Part shown: in pieces, positions 28,634 through 41,470 of the stretch
How the letters are laid out: every line of letters starts with the position of its first letter
Numbering within the stretch: position 1 is the first letter of the stretch
Source: Streptococcus sp. SN-1
GTDB lineage: Bacteria; Bacillota; Bacilli; Lactobacillales; Streptococcaceae
Direction of reading: 5' to 3'
Assembly: GCF_041154385.1 (NCBI RefSeq)
Contig: NZ_AP028929.1
Span: forward strand, 1,364,001-1,428,000
Length of the DNA: 64,000 bases
Program-made: the position numbers and the translations under genes
Notes under the pieces: generated by a model
The model's database searches: none
Told to the model about the DNA's origin: nothing
The model's input: only the letters and a program-made list of their open reading frames with translations

Positions 28634-28662
28634 AACAAAAAGGAGGCGCAGACCTCCTTTTG
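28634..28662 (-). terminator. Terminator of folD
   Basis: ACAAAAGGAGGTC and GCCTCCTTTTTGT form a hairpin; on the minus strand it lies about 85 bases behind the folD stop codon. It may also shield the gene at 27789. Confidence 0.7.
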
Positions 28663-28746
28663 TAATCTTATATCTAAAATTTAATACTCATTTCTGCCAT
28701 TTCAGATATAGCTATAGAAAATACACTCTCTTCAGCGATTTTTCTC

Positions 28747-29604
28747 TTATTTTCTATCCAATGTCCGGAGTGCTGCTTGATAAGTTTGCTCCATCAGCAT
28801 AGTAATGGTCATAGGACCGACACCTCCAGGTACTGGCGTGATGTGGCTAGCAAGTGGTGCAACTGCCTCATAATCCACATCCCCACAGAGCTTGCCATTT
28901 TCATCTCGGTTCATCCCAACGTCAATAACAACTGCTCCACGTTTGACAAAGTCAGCAGTCACAAACTTGGCACGACCGATTGCAACAACCAGAATATCTG
29001 CTTTAGCAGCCACCTTGGCAAGATTATGAGTCCGTGAATGAGTCAAGGTTACCGTCGCATTCTTTGCCAAAAGAAGTTGGGCCATAGGTTTTCCAACTAT
29101 ATTGGAACGACCGATGACGACCGCATTTTTACCTTCCAAGTCAATACCATATTCATGAAACATTTCCATAATTCCTGCAGGTGTCGAAGGAATCATGACT
29201 GGATGACCTGACCAAAGACGCCCCATGTTTAGCGGATGAAAACCATCCACATCCTTTTCTGGGTCAATGGCTAATAAAACCGCCTCTTCATCGATATGTT
29301 TTGGTAAAGGCAACTGAACCAAAATCCCATGCCAAACTGGATCTTGATTATATTTGGCAATCAAGTCTAACAATTCCTCTTGACTAATTGTCTCTGGAAC
29401 TCGCACTACTTTGCTACGAAAACCAGCCGCAAGAGCTGACCTCTCCTTGTTGCGAACGTAGACTTGGCTGGCTGGATTGTCCCCAACCAAAATCACTACC
29501 AAACCAGGCACTAGACCTGTTTCTTCCTTTAATTTTGCAGTCTTTTCAGCCAACTGCCCCTGCAATTTGGCCGCTAAAGCTTTCCCATCAATAATCTGTG
29601 TCAT
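28747..29604 (-). CDS. folD: Methylene-THF dehydrogenase/cyclohydrolase
   Basis: A 285-residue bifunctional enzyme interconverting 5,10-methylene- and 10-formyl-tetrahydrofolate. Landmarks are [12 protein letters not shown] (catalytic lysine), GILVQLPLP, the nucleotide-binding [11 protein letters not shown] and the C-terminal [11 protein letters not shown]. The ATG at 29604 (MTQIIDGK) was chosen; the upstream extension carries no ribosome-binding site and reads through the promoter region. Monocistronic. Confidence 0.97.
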   Translation of the reverse strand: MTQIIDGKALAAKLQGQLAEKTAKLKEETGLVPGLVVILVGDNPASQVYVRNKERSALAAGFRSKVVRVPETISQEELLDLIAKYNQDPVWHGILVQLPLPKHIDEEAVLLAIDPEKDVDGFHPLNMGRLWSGHPVMIPSTPAGIMEMFHEYGIDLEGKNAVVIGRSNIVGKPMAQLLLAKNATVTLTHSRTHNLAKVAAKADILVVAIGRAKFVTADFVKRGAVVIDVGMNRDENGKLCGDVDYEAVAPLASHITPVPGGVGPMTITMLMEQTYQAALRTLDRK

Positions 29605-29703
29605 ATCACTTCTCTTTTCTTTCAAATATCTTCCATTATACCAAAAACTGCTAATCCCCTCTAACACTTCTTTCCTAGGAAAGCCTATAGTTGCAAACTA
29701 TAA

Positions 29704-29726
29704 GAAAAAGCTCTAATCGAGCTTTT
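29704..29726 (-). terminator. Terminator of the amino-acid ABC operon
   Basis: AAAAGCTCGATTAGAGCTTTTTC, a hairpin with U-run on the minus strand, about 55 bases downstream of the ATPase gene. Confidence 0.75.
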
Positions 29727-29781
29727 CCCTAATCTATATTTTATATATGAAGTTGACTGCGAACAGCTCCACAAAGCTAAC

Positions 29782-30516
29782 TTATAAAACCTTACTCAAG
29801 AAGTCCTTAGTCCGCTGTTCTTGGGTTTGTTCAAAAATCTGTTCTGGTGTTCCGTCTTCAACAACCACACCGTCTGCCATAAAGATGACACGGTCTGCCA
29901 CCTCACGGGCAAATCCCATCTCATGTGTTACGATAACCATAGTCATTCCTGACTTGGCTAGGTCTTGCATAACAGCAAGTACCTCACCTACCATTTCAGG
30001 GTCCAGGGCTGAAGTCGGCTCGTCAAAGAGTAAAACATCTGGTTCCATTGCCAAACCACGCGCAATGGCAATCCGCTGTTGCTGGCCACCTGACAAACTC
30101 TGTGGATAAGCAGTTGCCTTATCTGGTAAACCAACTTTTTCCAAAAGTTCCTGAGCTCTCTTCTCAGCAACTTCCTTACTTTCACCTTTGGTCTTGATAG
30201 GAGACAAGGTGATATTTTCCATAACAGTCATATTAGGAAAGAGATTAAATTGTTGAAAAACCATGCCCATCTTCTCACGCATGGCAAAGAGGTCATTCTT
30301 CTTGTCCGTAATATCGACCCCCTCAAAGATAACCTTCCCCTTGGTCGCTTCTTCCAATAAATTCATAGAGCGAAGCAAGGTAGATTTCCCGCTCCCTGAA
30401 GGACCGATGATAACGACAACTTCTCCTCTTTTAATCTCGAGGTTGATGCCCTTCAATACTTTATTCTTTCCAAAGGATTTATGTAAATTTTCAATTTTTA
30501 TCAAGGTTTCTGTCAT
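29782..30516 (-). CDS. Polar amino acid ABC transporter ATPase (GlnQ type)
   Basis: A 244-residue ABC ATPase. Walker A is GPSGSGKST, the signature is [13 protein letters not shown], Walker B is [13 protein letters not shown] and the H-loop is VTHEMGF. The sequence is closest to the glutamine/polar amino acid importers. It begins one base into the end of the permease gene (TAATG), so the two are coupled. No substrate-binding protein gene is adjacent. Confidence 0.92.
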   Translation of the reverse strand: MTETLIKIENLHKSFGKNKVLKGINLEIKRGEVVVIIGPSGSGKSTLLRSMNLLEEATKGKVIFEGVDITDKKNDLFAMREKMGMVFQQFNLFPNMTVMENITLSPIKTKGESKEVAEKRAQELLEKVGLPDKATAYPQSLSGGQQQRIAIARGLAMEPDVLLFDEPTSALDPEMVGEVLAVMQDLAKSGMTMVIVTHEMGFAREVADRVIFMADGVVVEDGTPEQIFEQTQEQRTKDFLSKVL

Positions 30517-31199
30517 TATTTCTTATCTCCTTGTCCCATACGTTTTTCAAAAGCTTTCAAGGCTACTGTCAAAATAGAAGTCATAATCAAGTAATAAAAG
30601 GCTGCAAATAAAAGTGGTGTTAAAGGTAGATAGGTTGTTGTAGAAACTGTTGTAGCCCCGTTCCACAACTCCATAACACCAATAGCTGATAAAAGGGAAC
30701 TATCCTTGATAATAGTGATAAATTCGTTCCCCAAGGCTGGCAAGATATTTTTGATTGCTTGTGGCAAAATTACATATCGCATCGCATTTTTAGGACGAAT
30801 CCCTAAAGAATAAGCCGCTTCTAGCTGACCTTTTGGAACCGCATTGATTCCGGCACGCACAGTCTCAGAAACATAGGCACCACTGTTCATAGAAATAATC
30901 AAAATCCCTGGAATCAGACGAGAAAGATCAACACCCAAAATCCCAACCTGAATAGTCGGAGCATTGATATGCATAAGGGCAAAGGCAATCATAATCTGAA
31001 CCATCATCGGTGTCCCACGGAAAATCCAAACGTACAAGTTGGCGAGCCAAACAAGCGGTTTAAACTTTGAACGTTGCCCAAAAGCCAAGACAACACCCAA
31101 AATAGTTCCCAAAAAGACAACACAGATAGAAATGAGAACCGTCACAACAGCCCCATAGTTAAAATAAGGTAAATACTTAGGTAAAAAAGAAAAATTCAT
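30516..31199 (-). CDS. Polar amino acid ABC transporter permease
   Basis: A 227-residue permease with about five transmembrane segments and the cytoplasmic EAA loop ([23 protein letters not shown]) that contacts the ATPase. The start at 31199 ([10 protein letters not shown]) was preferred; the 21-residue upstream extension lacks a ribosome-binding site and contains the likely promoter. Its binding protein must be encoded elsewhere; the orphan lipoprotein at 62800-63615 is one candidate. Confidence 0.9.
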   Translation of the reverse strand: MNFSFLPKYLPYFNYGAVVTVLISICVVFLGTILGVVLAFGQRSKFKPLVWLANLYVWIFRGTPMMVQIMIAFALMHINAPTIQVGILGVDLSRLIPGILIISMNSGAYVSETVRAGINAVPKGQLEAAYSLGIRPKNAMRYVILPQAIKNILPALGNEFITIIKDSSLLSAIGVMELWNGATTVSTTTYLPLTPLLFAAFYYLIMTSILTVALKAFEKRMGQGDKK

Positions 31200-31390
31200 A
31201 GTCACACTGCTTTCTAAAATAGAATACTGTATGATTATAACATGTATTGAATTAAAATTCAAACTTTTTATCCGATTTATTCAAAAAAAACTTTCAGCTG
31301 CTAGAATTAGCGAGAAATCTTAGTTTTTTCTAGTCAAGTTGGCCTCCTTTATGGTAAAATAGTAACGATAAGAAATGAAGGAGAATCAAA

Positions 31391-31621
31391 ATGGAATCAC
31401 ATTTGGTTAGAATCATCAACCGCCTTGAAGCAATGGCAAAAGACGGCGGAAATTTAAAACGTAATTTTGAACGCGAAGGAGTTGTTGTTGCAGAAGTTGC
31501 ATACAGCCACGACGAAGAAAACGGCTCAATCTTTACCCTGCGTGATGTCGAAGCTCGCGAAACTTATACGTTTGACAGCATTGACTTGATTGCAATGGAG
31601 ATTTACGAACTCCTTTACTAA
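31391..31621 (+). CDS. YkuJ/DUF1797 family small protein
   Basis: A 76-residue acidic protein (MESHLVRIINRLEAMAKDGG, ending DLIAMEIYELLY) matching the DUF1797/YkuJ family of Firmicutes, which forms small alpha/beta dimers. The function is unknown. AAGGAG precedes the start. It stands alone between divergent and downstream units. Confidence 0.85.
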   Translation: MESHLVRIINRLEAMAKDGGNLKRNFEREGVVVAEVAYSHDEENGSIFTLRDVEARETYTFDSIDLIAMEIYELLY

Positions 31622-31753
31622 TACAAAACAAGCTGGGATTACACCCTGCATGTCTAACCAAAATCCTTTTTGTCTCACAAATAGGATTTTTTTATAGTCC
31701 AAATCCACGAAGATTTTCATTGTAACAACTTCTCAAAGCTTCAATCTTTTTAC

Positions 31754-31781
31754 TTGCTTTACACCCCAATCCTGTTATAAT
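31754..31781 (+). promoter_or_regulatory. Promoter of clpE
   Basis: TTGCTT and TATAAT are 16 bases apart, with an extended TGTTATAAT. Confidence 0.75.
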
Positions 31782-31794
31782 GAGAGTATAGAAA

Positions 31795-31811
31795 TTTGAC
31801 TATTTTTGACC
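31795..31811 (+). promoter_or_regulatory. CtsR operator of clpE
   Basis: Read on the minus strand, GGTCAAAAATAGTCAAA matches the CtsR heptad direct repeat (GGTCAAANANNGTCAAA). It lies just downstream of the -10, where CtsR would block transcription until heat or protein stress. Confidence 0.85.
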
Positions 31812-31851
31812 TTTAGATAGGTCCAGCTAAAGAAAGAAATGAGGTAGATGT

Positions 31852-34110
31852 ATGCTTTGTCAAAACTGTAAAATCAACGACTCAACAATTCATCTTTATA
31901 CCAATCTCAATGGAAAACAAAAGCAAATTGACCTCTGTCAAAACTGCTACAAGATTATCAAAACAGATCCTAACAATAGCCTCTTTAAAGGTATGACAGA
32001 TTTGAATAATCGTGACTTTGATCCTTTTGGTGATTTCTTCAATGACTTAAACCATTTTAGACCTTCTAACAACACTCCTCCTACTCCCCCAACCCAATCA
32101 GGTGGAGGTTACGGTGGTAACGGCGGTTATGGTTCCCAAAATCGTGGACCTGCTCAAACTCCACCACCAAGCCAAGAAAAAGGCCTGCTGGAAGAATTTG
32201 GTATTAATGTAACTGAGATTGCTCGTCGTGGCGATATCGACCCCGTTATTGGACGAGATGATGAGATTATCCGTGTCATCGAAATTCTCAATCGTAGAAC
32301 TAAGAATAATCCTGTTCTTATCGGTGAACCAGGTGTCGGAAAAACGGCCGTTGTCGAAGGTCTAGCTCAAAAAATCGTTGATGGCGATGTTCCCCATAAA
32401 CTCCAAGGTAAACAAGTTATCCGTCTGGATGTGGTTAGCCTGGTTCAAGGAACAGGTATCCGAGGACAATTTGAAGAACGCATGCAAAAGCTCATGGAAG
32501 AAATTCGCAAACGTGAGGATATTATCCTCTTTATCGATGAAATCCATGAAATTGTCGGTGCAGGTTCTGCAGGCGATGGCAATATGGATGCTGGAAATAT
32601 CCTCAAGCCCGCCCTTGCTCGTGGCGAACTGCAACTGGTCGGTGCTACTACCCTCAATGAATACCGTATCATTGAAAAGGATGCTGCCCTAGAACGTCGT
32701 ATGCAGCCTGTTAAGGTTGATGAACCAACGGTAGAGGAAACGATTATTATCCTCAAAGGAATTCAAAAGAAATACGAAGACTACCACCACGTTCAATATA
32801 CCGATGCTGCAATTGAAGCAGCAGCAACTCTTTCCAATCGTTACATCCAAGATCGCTTCTTACCTGACAAGGCCATTGACCTCCTAGATGAAGCTGGTTC
32901 TAAGATGAATTTGATCTTGAATTTTGTCGATCCTAAAGTCATTGATCAACGCTTGATTGAGGCTGAAAATCTCAAATCTCAAGCTACACGGGAGGAAGAT
33001 TTTGAGAAGGCCGCCTATTTCCGCGACCAGATTGCCAAGTATAAGGAAATGCAAAAGAAAAAGGTCACAGACCAGGATACTCCTATCATCAGCGAGAAAA
33101 CCATTGAGTACATTATCGAGCAGAAAACCAATATCCCTGTTGGTGATTTAAAAGAGAAAGAACAATCTCAACTCATCCATTTAGCCGAAGATCTTAAGTC
33201 TCATGTTATTGGTCAAGATGATGCAGTCGATAAGATTGCCAAGGCTATTCGCCGTAATCGTGTTGGACTTGGTACGCCTAACCGTCCAATTGGAAGCTTC
33301 CTCTTTGTCGGGCCAACGGGTGTCGGTAAGACAGAACTTTCCAAACAACTAGCTATCGAACTTTTTGGTTCTGCTGATAGCATGATTCGCTTTGATATGA
33401 GTGAATATATGGAGAAACACAGCGTGGCTAAGTTGGTCGGTGCCCCTCCAGGTTATGTTGGCTATGACGAGGCTGGTCAGTTAACGGAAAAAGTTCGCCG
33501 CAATCCATATTCTCTCATCCTTCTCGATGAAGTAGAAAAAGCTCACCCTGATGTTATGCACATGTTCCTTCAAGTCTTGGACGATGGCCGTTTAACGGAT
33601 GGTCAAGGTCGAACTGTTAGCTTTAAGGACGCCATCATTATCATGACCTCAAATGCAGGTACAGGTAAGGCTGAAGCAAGCGTTGGATTTGGTGCTGCTA
33701 GAGAAGGACGGACAAACTCCGTCCTCGGTGAACTCGGTAACTTCTTTAGCCCAGAGTTTATGAACCGTTTTGATGGTATTATCGAATTTAAGGCTCTCAG
33801 CAAGGACAACCTCCTTCAGATTGTCGAGCTTATGCTAGCAGATGTTAACAAGCGCCTCTCTAGCAACAACATTCATTTAGATGTAACAGACAAGGTCAAG
33901 GAAAAATTAGTTGACCTCGGTTATGATCCAAAAATGGGAGCACGCCCACTTCGCCGCACTATTCAAGACTATATTGAAGACGCAATCACTGACTACTACC
34001 TTGAAAATCCAAGTGAAAAAGATCTCAAGGCAGTTATGACCAGCAAGGGAAACATTCAAATTAAGTCTGCCAAAAAAGCTGAAGTTAAAACTTCTGAAAA
34101 AGAAGTATAA
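31852..34110 (+). CDS. clpE: Clp protease ATPase ClpE
   Basis: A 752-residue Hsp100 unfoldase that feeds substrates to ClpP. The N-terminal zinc finger (two CxxC pairs: MLCQNCK and LCQNCYK), absent from ClpC, identifies ClpE. A Gly/Pro-rich linker, AAA1 with GEPGVGKT, a UVR-like coiled segment ([17 protein letters not shown]) and AAA2 with GPTGVGKT follow. It is a single gene under a CtsR operator and ends with a strong terminator. Confidence 0.97.
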   Translation: MLCQNCKINDSTIHLYTNLNGKQKQIDLCQNCYKIIKTDPNNSLFKGMTDLNNRDFDPFGDFFNDLNHFRPSNNTPPTPPTQSGGGYGGNGGYGSQNRGPAQTPPPSQEKGLLEEFGINVTEIARRGDIDPVIGRDDEIIRVIEILNRRTKNNPVLIGEPGVGKTAVVEGLAQKIVDGDVPHKLQGKQVIRLDVVSLVQGTGIRGQFEERMQKLMEEIRKREDIILFIDEIHEIVGAGSAGDGNMDAGNILKPALARGELQLVGATTLNEYRIIEKDAALERRMQPVKVDEPTVEETIIILKGIQKKYEDYHHVQYTDAAIEAAATLSNRYIQDRFLPDKAIDLLDEAGSKMNLILNFVDPKVIDQRLIEAENLKSQATREEDFEKAAYFRDQIAKYKEMQKKKVTDQDTPIISEKTIEYIIEQKTNIPVGDLKEKEQSQLIHLAEDLKSHVIGQDDAVDKIAKAIRRNRVGLGTPNRPIGSFLFVGPTGVGKTELSKQLAIELFGSADSMIRFDMSEYMEKHSVAKLVGAPPGYVGYDEAGQLTEKVRRNPYSLILLDEVEKAHPDVMHMFLQVLDDGRLTDGQGRTVSFKDAIIIMTSNAGTGKAEASVGFGAAREGRTNSVLGELGNFFSPEFMNRFDGIIEFKALSKDNLLQIVELMLADVNKRLSSNNIHLDVTDKVKEKLVDLGYDPKMGARPLRRTIQDYIEDAITDYYLENPSEKDLKAVMTSKGNIQIKSAKKAEVKTSEKEV

Positions 34111-34117
34111 ATCCTAT

Positions 34118-34158
34118 AGAAAAGGAGTAGAAAATGAAAATTTTCTGCTCCTTTTTAC
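34118..34158 (+). terminator. Terminator of clpE
   Basis: AAAAGGAGTAGAAAATG pairs with the complementary TTTTCTGCTCCTTTTT, a long stem ending in T residues. Confidence 0.85.
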
Positions 34159-34176
34159 TAAAATAACTATAAGTTC

Positions 34177-34205
34177 TTGACAGCTCGGCCTTTGTCCATT
34201 ATGAT
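34177..34205 (+). promoter_or_regulatory. Promoter of the NUDIX gene
   Basis: A perfect -35 TTGACA and TATGAT, 17 bases apart, about 35 bases upstream of the start codon. Confidence 0.8.
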
Positions 34206-34239
34206 AATAATAAAGATACTAGATAATGAGGAAAATGCA

Positions 34240-34692
34240 ATGGCAAACCCAACTTTTGGAGAAAAAAAAGAGAATGTAACCTACCAGAACCGTTATGGCG
34301 TATATGCAGTTATCCCTGACGCTGAGCAAAAACAAATTGTTCTTGTTCAAGCACCTAATGGCGCTTGGTTCTTACCAGGTGGTGAAATTGAAGTAGGTGA
34401 AAACCATCAAGAAGCCCTAAGGCGTGAATTGATTGAAGAGCTTGGCTTCACAGCTGAAATTGGTACCTATTACGGACAAGCTGACGAATATTTCTACTCT
34501 CGTCATCGTGACACCTACTACTACAATCCTGCCTACCTCTATGAAGCGACTTCTTTCAAAGAGGTACAAAAACCACTAGAGGACTTTAATCATATTGCCT
34601 GGTTCCCTATTGACGAGGCTATTGAAAACCTCAAACGTGGTAGTCATAAATGGGCAATCCAATCTTGGAAAAAACAGCATAAGATTGACTAA
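34240..34692 (+). CDS. NUDIX hydrolase
   Basis: A 150-residue pyrophosphohydrolase. The NUDIX box fits exactly: GGEIEVGENHQEA then LRRELIEELGF (G-x5-E-x7-REUXEEXGU). The substrate, a nucleoside diphosphate linked to another group, cannot be told. I chose the ATG at 34240 (MANPTFGEKK), which follows GAGGAAAATGCA; the extension upstream overlaps the promoter. Single gene. Confidence 0.9.
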   Translation: MANPTFGEKKENVTYQNRYGVYAVIPDAEQKQIVLVQAPNGAWFLPGGEIEVGENHQEALRRELIEELGFTAEIGTYYGQADEYFYSRHRDTYYYNPAYLYEATSFKEVQKPLEDFNHIAWFPIDEAIENLKRGSHKWAIQSWKKQHKID

Positions 34693-34750
34693 ATCAAGCT
34701 ACTTTATTCAAAAAGTGCTATAATAGAATTAGAAAATTGGAGGAAATATT

Positions 34751-35050
34751 ATGAAGCTTATCAATACGACAAACTCACACTCGCAACTTGTAAAAAGCCA
34801 GCTAGAAAGTACTGATGCAACCCTTGTTGAGGTTTATTCTGCAGGGAATACCGATGTTATTTTTACCCAAGCTCCGCTTCACTATGAAATCCTCATCTCA
34901 AACAAACACCGCGCTATTCGCGAGTCTGAAATTGAAGCCATTCAAAACTTTTTCTTGAGACGTAAAATTAATAAGGACTCTATTGATGAAGCCAATATCA
35001 AGACACTCTACTCAGAGAAATTAATTGGAATTTCGATTCCAACCAAATAA
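34751..35050 (+). CDS. DUF1827 family protein
   Basis: A 99-residue protein (MKLINTTNSHSQLVKSQLES, ending KLIGISIPTK) of the DUF1827 family, which is restricted to lactic acid bacteria and has no known function. GGAGG precedes the start, and a TATAAT lies about 25 bases upstream, so it has its own promoter. Confidence 0.85.
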   Translation: MKLINTTNSHSQLVKSQLESTDATLVEVYSAGNTDVIFTQAPLHYEILISNKHRAIRESEIEAIQNFFLRRKINKDSIDEANIKTLYSEKLIGISIPTK

Positions 35051-35134
35051 AAAATTGGAGATGATTTAAAAAGCAAAATAAACCTAATTTTGTTTCACAA
35101 GGTTCAAAAAGCTTTTTAATCTCTCCAATTTTTT
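35050..35134. terminator. Very long stem-loop terminator
   Basis: AAAAATTGGAGATGATTTAAAAAGC (given here as two arms of 25 and 24 bases) pairs with the segment 35111-35134, GCTTTTTAATCTCTCCAATT plus T-run. The 36-base loop itself contains AACCT/AGGTT. It follows the DUF1827 stop codon directly. Confidence 0.8.
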
Positions 35135-35186
35135 ATCTTAAAATCCTATCATACACGATTTTATAGGTAATTAATAAATAAAAAAG

Positions 35187-35228
35187 ATTTGATTCTGCTT
35201 CTCACACAATCAAATCTTTTTCTGTTAT
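35187..35228 (-). terminator. Terminator of ezrA
   Basis: AAAAAGATTTGATT and AATCAAATCTTTTT form a hairpin with a U-run on the minus strand. Confidence 0.85.
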
Positions 35229-36955
35229 TAAAAACGAATCGTTTCACGTGTTTTCTCATATGAGCTAACAAAGCGGTTAGTTACACCAGGCTCTGCCACT
35301 TCCAATGCTTGAGAAATCTTGTCAAATGAAGCGTGATAATCAAATTCTTTTTCAAAAATATCTAAAGCTTCGTTAAATGCTTCTTGGATACGTTCATCAA
35401 ATGAGCGATAGCGGTTAGAATATTGCAAGAGTTGCTCTGTCAAGGTTGCATACTGTACAATATTATAAGTTTCCGCCTCAAGCTCCTCCATATCCTTCGT
35501 TGCAATTTCAAGAATACGATTAACTGATTCTATATTGACTAAGTTTTGTTCTAATTCAGCCATGAGATCTTCCGTATTATTACTTGCTGTAAAGAATAAC
35601 TTCAAGAAACTTTGTGGAATACCAGGTAGGTTCCGTTTTTCCATATATCTCTTGATTGTATGGAGACGATTAACATATACATTTGCTTTTTGACGTGCAT
35701 TGATATCATCTTTCTCAACTCGTGCAAGACGCTCACTAACTGCAATTTGTTCATCTTCAATCTTTTTAAGATTTTCCTGCAGAGATTCAAGTTTTTCTTC
35801 AAGAATTGAATATGCTTGAGTTGCTTCATCCTGATCCGAAATCGCTTCAATAATAGCAGTCTCAAAGCTTTCTAATTCGGACTGTAAACGGCGAACATGA
35901 CTTGCATCTGATTCAGAAAGTAAATAGTTTTTACTCAAACGCTCAATGTCTTCTATCAATAAAGCATTATTTTCCTTCATGTGTTGAAGATAAGTAGGAA
36001 GTGTTGCTACTAAACCTTCTACTACTTTCTGTGCCGCAATTTCTCTTGTAAAGATATCATAAAGTGCATTAATCTCTTCTTGGATTTGAGTATTTTCGTA
36101 CTCTGCATTATCCAATTCTAGTTTCGCAATATTCTCATGATTTTTCTTGAGAGCTTCATAAAGCAGTTGGAAACGCGCTTCAATATCTGTCTCAGCAAAA
36201 TAATAGTTGGCATCTAAAAGCTTACGGTAGCCATCTTCTAAATCTTCCAGTTGATCAGGTAGATCTTTAGATAATGTTGCTACAATTGCTGGGATACGAT
36301 CAACAATATGTGTCAAAGCCAAGATATGATTTTCAGCATTATCCAAAATCACAGCAGCTTCTACTGGGTCACCAGACGAATTTAAAGTTACAAACTGAGA
36401 AAACTCTGATTGGATATTTTCCAATTGTTTTTCGATTTCAGACAAACCTTGTCCATATTCTTCAGAATGATCAGCAACTCGGTGTTGCAACTCTTCAAAC
36501 AAGTCCAAGGTATGAAGAACACGTCCACTATTTTTAGACTCTTGTTTCTCCAAATCTGCCAAGGCGTTGCGAATTGCCGCAATATCTTCTTCAATCAAGG
36601 TAATTTGGCTCTCAATTTGATCAATTTGATGACTGGCTTTGAAAAAACGGAATGAGTTGTTATAGCCTTCTGCCTCGAAAAGATTATTTTCGATATCTGC
36701 AAAAGAGTTAAGAGATAGGTCAACCCATTTTTGGTTCCATTCACGGAAAGTCACCTGACTTTGTCCAATCAAGTGCATATTTTTTACAGCTTCAACTTCA
36801 TCATTAACCGGAAGATTATAAAGCTCTTCTTTTTTCTCTTCTAAAATTGCTAATTTACTTTCATTGCGCTTCCTTACATAGATTGCGATAGCATAGGCAA
36901 TGACCAATAAAACTGCAACTGCAATTATTAAATAAATTACTAGGCTAGCAGACAT
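35228..36955 (-). CDS. ezrA: Septation ring regulator EzrA
   Basis: A 575-residue membrane-anchored cell-division protein that links FtsZ to the membrane and to peptidoglycan synthases. One N-terminal transmembrane segment (about residues 5-25) with the N-terminus outside is followed by a long spectrin-like coiled-coil domain rich in Glu, Leu and Gln. The start at 36955 follows AAGGAGTTTAAT; the nine-residue extension was rejected. It lies 54 bases downstream of gyrB on the same strand. The N-terminal 50 residues differ from the pneumococcal form I remember. Confidence 0.96.
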   Translation of the reverse strand: MSASLVIYLIIAVAVLLVIAYAIAIYVRKRNESKLAILEEKKEELYNLPVNDEVEAVKNMHLIGQSQVTFREWNQKWVDLSLNSFADIENNLFEAEGYNNSFRFFKASHQIDQIESQITLIEEDIAAIRNALADLEKQESKNSGRVLHTLDLFEELQHRVADHSEEYGQGLSEIEKQLENIQSEFSQFVTLNSSGDPVEAAVILDNAENHILALTHIVDRIPAIVATLSKDLPDQLEDLEDGYRKLLDANYYFAETDIEARFQLLYEALKKNHENIAKLELDNAEYENTQIQEEINALYDIFTREIAAQKVVEGLVATLPTYLQHMKENNALLIEDIERLSKNYLLSESDASHVRRLQSELESFETAIIEAISDQDEATQAYSILEEKLESLQENLKKIEDEQIAVSERLARVEKDDINARQKANVYVNRLHTIKRYMEKRNLPGIPQSFLKLFFTASNNTEDLMAELEQNLVNIESVNRILEIATKDMEELEAETYNIVQYATLTEQLLQYSNRYRSFDERIQEAFNEALDIFEKEFDYHASFDKISQALEVAEPGVTNRFVSSYEKTRETIRF

Positions 36956-37036
36956 ATTAAACTCCTTTTTTACTTGAAACAATCGTAACGATTATATCAT
37001 ATTTTTTAGACCAAGGGAACTACTTCTCCCTATTTT

Positions 37037-39561
<2,525 letters not shown>

Positions 39562-39568
39562 ACCCTTC

Positions 39569-39577
39569 ATTATAGCA
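39569..39577 (-). promoter_or_regulatory. Extended -10 of the HAD-gyrB-ezrA unit
   Basis: On the minus strand TGCTATAAT, a perfect extended -10, ends seven bases before the ATG of the HAD gene. The predicted start of transcription falls on or next to the start codon. Confidence 0.6.
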
Positions 39578-39615
39578 TTTTTTTATGAAAAAAGCGATGA
39601 TTTCCCTGAGTTTTC

Positions 39616-39645
39616 CACATAAAAAACGAGAGTTTGACTCCCGTT
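39616..39645 (-). terminator. Terminator of rodA and the DJ-1/PfpI gene
   Basis: AAAACGGGAGTC and AAACTCTCGTTTTTT form a hairpin with a U-run on the minus strand, directly behind the DJ-1/PfpI stop codon. Confidence 0.85.
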
Positions 39646-40200
39646 TTACTGATTTTTACAAAAGACATCTCGATAGAGCATTCCTGTTCGTAAACCCTCT
39701 GCATCTCCGCCTAGTTGCTCCACCAACTCATAGGCAAAGGCAAGAGCTGTCGAGGGACCTCGACTGGTTGTCAAATGACCATCTACCACTACTGTTTCCT
39801 TGACATATTGACCATCAAGGATTTGCTCTTGAACGCCATCATAGCAAGTGTACTGCTTATTTTTCAATAGCCCTGCTTGGTTGAGGGCAATTGGCGCCGC
39901 ACAAATGGCCGCCAGTTTCTTCCCTTCTTGTTCGAAATTTTGCAATTCTTGAATCAAGGCCTGATTATCGCGCAAATGTGCAGAACCAGGCATCCCTCCA
40001 GGAAGGACAATCATGTCATAGTCTGATAAATCACCATCAAAGACACGATCTGCTCTTACTTGGATTTCGTGCGAACCTGTTACTTGCTCTTCAAAACCAA
40101 CCATATCACAAGTGATATTGGCCCGACGCAAGACATCTACAACTGTCAAAGCTTCAATTTCTTCAAAGCCCTGAGCTAACATAACGGCTACTTTAACCAT
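39646..40200 (-). CDS. DJ-1/PfpI family protein (YajL/ThiJ-like)
   Basis: A 184-residue protein of the DJ-1 superfamily. The nucleophilic cysteine lies in the elbow motif AAICAAPIAL, and the family landmarks EEIEALTVVDVLRRA and VLPGGMPGS are present. Proposed roles are glyoxalase/deglycase or redox chaperone activity. It lies eleven bases downstream of rodA, so the two are co-transcribed; the reason for this pairing is not known. Confidence 0.9.
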   Translation of the reverse strand: MVKVAVMLAQGFEEIEALTVVDVLRRANITCDMVGFEEQVTGSHEIQVRADRVFDGDLSDYDMIVLPGGMPGSAHLRDNQALIQELQNFEQEGKKLAAICAAPIALNQAGLLKNKQYTCYDGVQEQILDGQYVKETVVVDGHLTTSRGPSTALAFAYELVEQLGGDAEGLRTGMLYRDVFCKNQ

Positions 40201-40210
40201 GATTTTCTCC

Positions 40211-41434
40211 TTATTTGATTTGTTTTAATACAACCTTTTTCCGCTTGAATCGGACTTTTCCACTCTTTTCTTCAGCTAGGTTTGTCTGGTAACTCATCGA
40301 TAAAAGCAAGCCAACACCAATCAAGTTACTGATAATAGCCGATCCCCCTTGAGAAATGAATGGCAAGGGAATCCCAGTCAAAGGAAGCAAGCCCGTCACA
40401 GCGCCGATATTCTCAAAGATGTGGAAGAGCAACATCATAATCAAACCTGTGGAAATATAGGTGTAGAACTGGTTATTTGATTTAAGAGTAATCTTCAACA
40501 TACGGTAAATCAGCATGAGATAAAGGGCGATAACAAGGACAGAACCAATAAAGCCAAAATCTTCTGCAATGACCGTGAAAATCATATCCGACTCTCGAAC
40601 TGGAATAAGCAGATTAGAAGCATTAAACCCCTGACCAAATAAGCCACCGCTTCCAATCGCGATTTGCCCTTGAGCCTGCTGGTAAGTGGTTGTTTGGGCA
40701 AAGTCAAACGGATTGAGCCAAGCCAAAATACGGTTGATTTGGTAGGTCGGCATCCCCAATTGATGGAGAAAAGCACGACCGCCCTTACTGATAAAAATGG
40801 CTAAGAATCCAGCAACTCCTGTTACAGCAGTCACAAATACTGGAATAATAATTTTCCAAGAAACTCCTGATAGTAAGACGATTCCTGAGAAAATGGCTAC
40901 AAAAACCAAAGCCGTCCCCAAGTCACTTTGAAGTGCCAAAAGAACTAGGACTGGAATGGTAAAGACAATCATCCAAAAAATTAATAAAAAGTCCAGCGGA
41001 ACTGTGCGTCTCCATTCCTTATGTTTCTTTGTAAATTGAACAATCACACGAGCCAACATGAGAATATAGGATATCTTCATAAATTCTGACGGTTGGAATA
41101 GGGTAATTCCATTTATTGATACCCAGTTTTTGGCACCCGTTGATGCAACTAGGCTTGGATTATAAAAGACGATAGGCAAGACCATGAGTCCCAAGCCTAA
41201 AATATACAGAAAGGGGGTCACTTTCCAAAGAAATTCTGTATTAAAGAGCATGACCACAAAACCAATCACAAGCCCCAAGGCAATCCAAGCGACCTGTTGC
41301 CCTAAAATGGGCAGAATATTGTTTGGATAATCATGACTAACGGCTATATAGATAGCCACCACGCCAATAACCAGTAGAAAAAATACTGGCAATAGCAAAC
41401 TATAATCGACTCTAGAGTCGAGAGAACGTTTCAT
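40211..41434 (-). CDS. rodA: Rod-shape/elongation SEDS glycosyltransferase RodA
   Basis: A 407-residue SEDS peptidoglycan polymerase with about ten transmembrane segments. Landmarks are GITLFQPSEFMKI, LQSDLGTALVF, the catalytic-loop region with IGSGGLFGQGF, and the C-terminal GIPLPFISQGGSA. It works with a class B PBP in peripheral wall growth. I chose the ATG at 41434 (MKRSLDSRVDYS), after AAGG; the nine-residue extension is less likely. It lies 36 bases downstream of dinG. Confidence 0.95.
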   Translation of the reverse strand: MKRSLDSRVDYSLLLPVFFLLVIGVVAIYIAVSHDYPNNILPILGQQVAWIALGLVIGFVVMLFNTEFLWKVTPFLYILGLGLMVLPIVFYNPSLVASTGAKNWVSINGITLFQPSEFMKISYILMLARVIVQFTKKHKEWRRTVPLDFLLIFWMIVFTIPVLVLLALQSDLGTALVFVAIFSGIVLLSGVSWKIIIPVFVTAVTGVAGFLAIFISKGGRAFLHQLGMPTYQINRILAWLNPFDFAQTTTYQQAQGQIAIGSGGLFGQGFNASNLLIPVRESDMIFTVIAEDFGFIGSVLVIALYLMLIYRMLKITLKSNNQFYTYISTGLIMMLLFHIFENIGAVTGLLPLTGIPLPFISQGGSAIISNLIGVGLLLSMSYQTNLAEEKSGKVRFKRKKVVLKQIK

Positions 41435-41470
41435 ATACACTAACCTTATACTTTCATACAATACTATTTA

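Noticed and set aside
35602..36655. Several frames of 68-87 codons inside ezrA on both strands
   Set aside because: Shadows of the coiled-coil gene; compositions follow the complementary codons.
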